In this document: positions 63,411-64,000 of the stretch, in pieces
Layout of the letters: each line of letters opens with the position of its first letter
How positions within the stretch are numbered: the first letter of the stretch is position 1
The notes under the pieces: model-generated
What the model saw: only the letters and a program-made list of their open reading frames with translations
The model's database searches: none
Told to the model about the DNA's origin: nothing
Assembly (NCBI RefSeq): GCF_900099925.1
Contig: NZ_FNDE01000004.1
Span: 62,001-126,000 of the forward strand
Direction: 5' to 3'
Origin: Aneurinibacillus thermoaerophilus
Lineage (GTDB): Bacteria > Bacillota > Bacilli > Aneurinibacillales > Aneurinibacillaceae
DNA length: 64,000 nt
Translations under genes and position numbers: made by a program

Positions 63411-63458
63411 GGTTGCAACTCCTCCTTGATTCATTATAACAGTATGATTTAAGATTTC

Positions 63459-63895
63459 TTAAAACGGTGCGTCGCCGAGAAGCAACATAAGGGTATGCAA
63501 AAGCGAACTTCCCTGTAGCGAGAGTTGTTTGGCGACCAGACGCGCCTGCCTCTCATCCATTGTCCTAAGATGTAGCGTTAATTCCCGCACGCGTTGTTCC
63601 AAGTTTCGCATCTCGCCCTGGATTTCCTGCACGCTTTGTACGACATCTACCACATCTTTCGTCATTTCGCCATCCTGCCACTGAACGATCCGTTCCCTAA
63701 TTTCTTCAAGCGTTAGCTTCTGGCGTTTTAAGCACTCAATCAATCGCAGGCGATCGATCGTCTCCTCAGGATACAGGCGGTAATTCGCTTCCGATCGCTC
63801 CGCACTCAAAAGTCCAAGATTCGTGTAATAATCGATCGTGCGCTTGCTTACCTGCGCTTGTGCCGCTACTTCTCCTATACGATAGAACTTCCCAT
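63459..63895 (-). CDS. MerR-family regulator with an apparent one-base frameshift at the start
   Basis: From 63890 downward the frame reads GKFYRIGEVAAQAQVSKRTI, then DYYTNLGLLSAERSEANYRLYPEE, a MerR helix-turn-helix, and then a coiled coil to 63461. The only well-placed start is ATG 63895, with GGAAGGAAG eight bases upstream, but it is in another frame: ATGGGAAG has three G where ATGGGGAAG would give MGKFYRIG. Without a correction, translation from it stops after six codons. This is either a base-calling error or a real inactivating deletion. The regulated gene is unknown; the YugP-like gene is next downstream. Confidence 0.75.
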
Positions 63896-64000
63896 TAGTT
63901 TCACTTCCTTCCGCTCTATTTTTATTTTAGCATATATTTTGCAAACCAAACAGTAAAACGTGATAGTTTTATGCGTCCGCTATAGTTTGATAAGGGTTTG

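Noticed and set aside
1-64000. CRISPR arrays, tRNA or rRNA genes, and complete IS elements
   Set aside because: No regularly spaced repeats, tRNA-like cloverleaf, rRNA sequence or transposase frame was seen.

Overview
The window is chromosomal DNA of an endospore-forming Firmicute. It carries a full spoVA operon, dacF-spoIIAA-spoIIAB-sigF, spoIIM, an FMN-controlled rib operon and B. subtilis-like gene order (scpA/scpB, rib genes, ppiB, lysA, spoVA, spoIIA, dacF, pnp, deoB, xerD, yqzK, fur, spoIIM). Protein style, moderate GC and the branched-chain and methylmalonyl modules suggest Bacillales near Aneurinibacillus or Brevibacillus; the genus is a guess. Almost everything is on the minus strand, so text order is the reverse of transcription. 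There are no tRNA or rRNA genes, no intact IS element and no CRISPR array.

Layout: 1-5.9 kb holds scpA/scpB (scpB cut by the window edge), an M50 protease and ribD-ribE-ribBA-ribH behind an FMN riboswitch. 6.6-15.9 kb is an accessory block between ppiB and the hit-lysA region: a sigma-54 activator, gabT, gabP, gabD, a DUF3870 gene, glaH and lhgO. Together these can take 5-aminovalerate through glutarate semialdehyde, glutarate and L-2-hydroxyglutarate to 2-oxoglutarate. 16.2-24.8 kb has a HIT protein, lysA, spoVAA-AB-AC-AD-AEB-AEA, and dacF-spoIIAA-AB-sigF, with sigma-G, sigma-H and sigma-F promoters that can be read directly. 24.9-31.1 kb is an Lrp/AsnC-oppABCDF peptide-transport operon. 31.3-35.3 kb has two tandem purine nucleoside phosphorylases, deoB and xerD. 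35.4-43.4 kb has yqzK, a class B PBP, fur, spoIIM, EndoQ, nudF, a DUF3866 gene and an M20 peptidase. 43.6-56.4 kb is a branched-chain amino-acid/propionate block: bkdR, leucine dehydrogenase, E3, E1 alpha, E1 beta, E2, then methylmalonyl-CoA mutase, a B12-domain/epimerase fusion and an acyl-CoA carboxyltransferase. 56.5-64 kb has yqzF, a SteA/glycosyltransferase/MraY-like trio, a rhodanese, YdjO, an HTH coiled-coil protein, a CorC-type protein, a YugP protease and a MerR regulator with an apparent frameshift at its start.

Two catabolic blocks share one logic. Each has a PAS-AAA-Fis enhancer-binding protein with the GAFTGA motif and a GG-N10-GC sigma-54 promoter. The gab block has three ATGC-N6-GCAT palindromes upstream of its promoter. 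The bkd block has a near-consensus CcpA cre site next to its promoter. The most interesting items are the glutarate block with its proposed enhancer sites, the 385-bp structured leader before glaH, the B12-domain/epimerase fusion, the tandem pnp genes with a homogenised tract, and the SteA-GT2-MraY-like gene trio.
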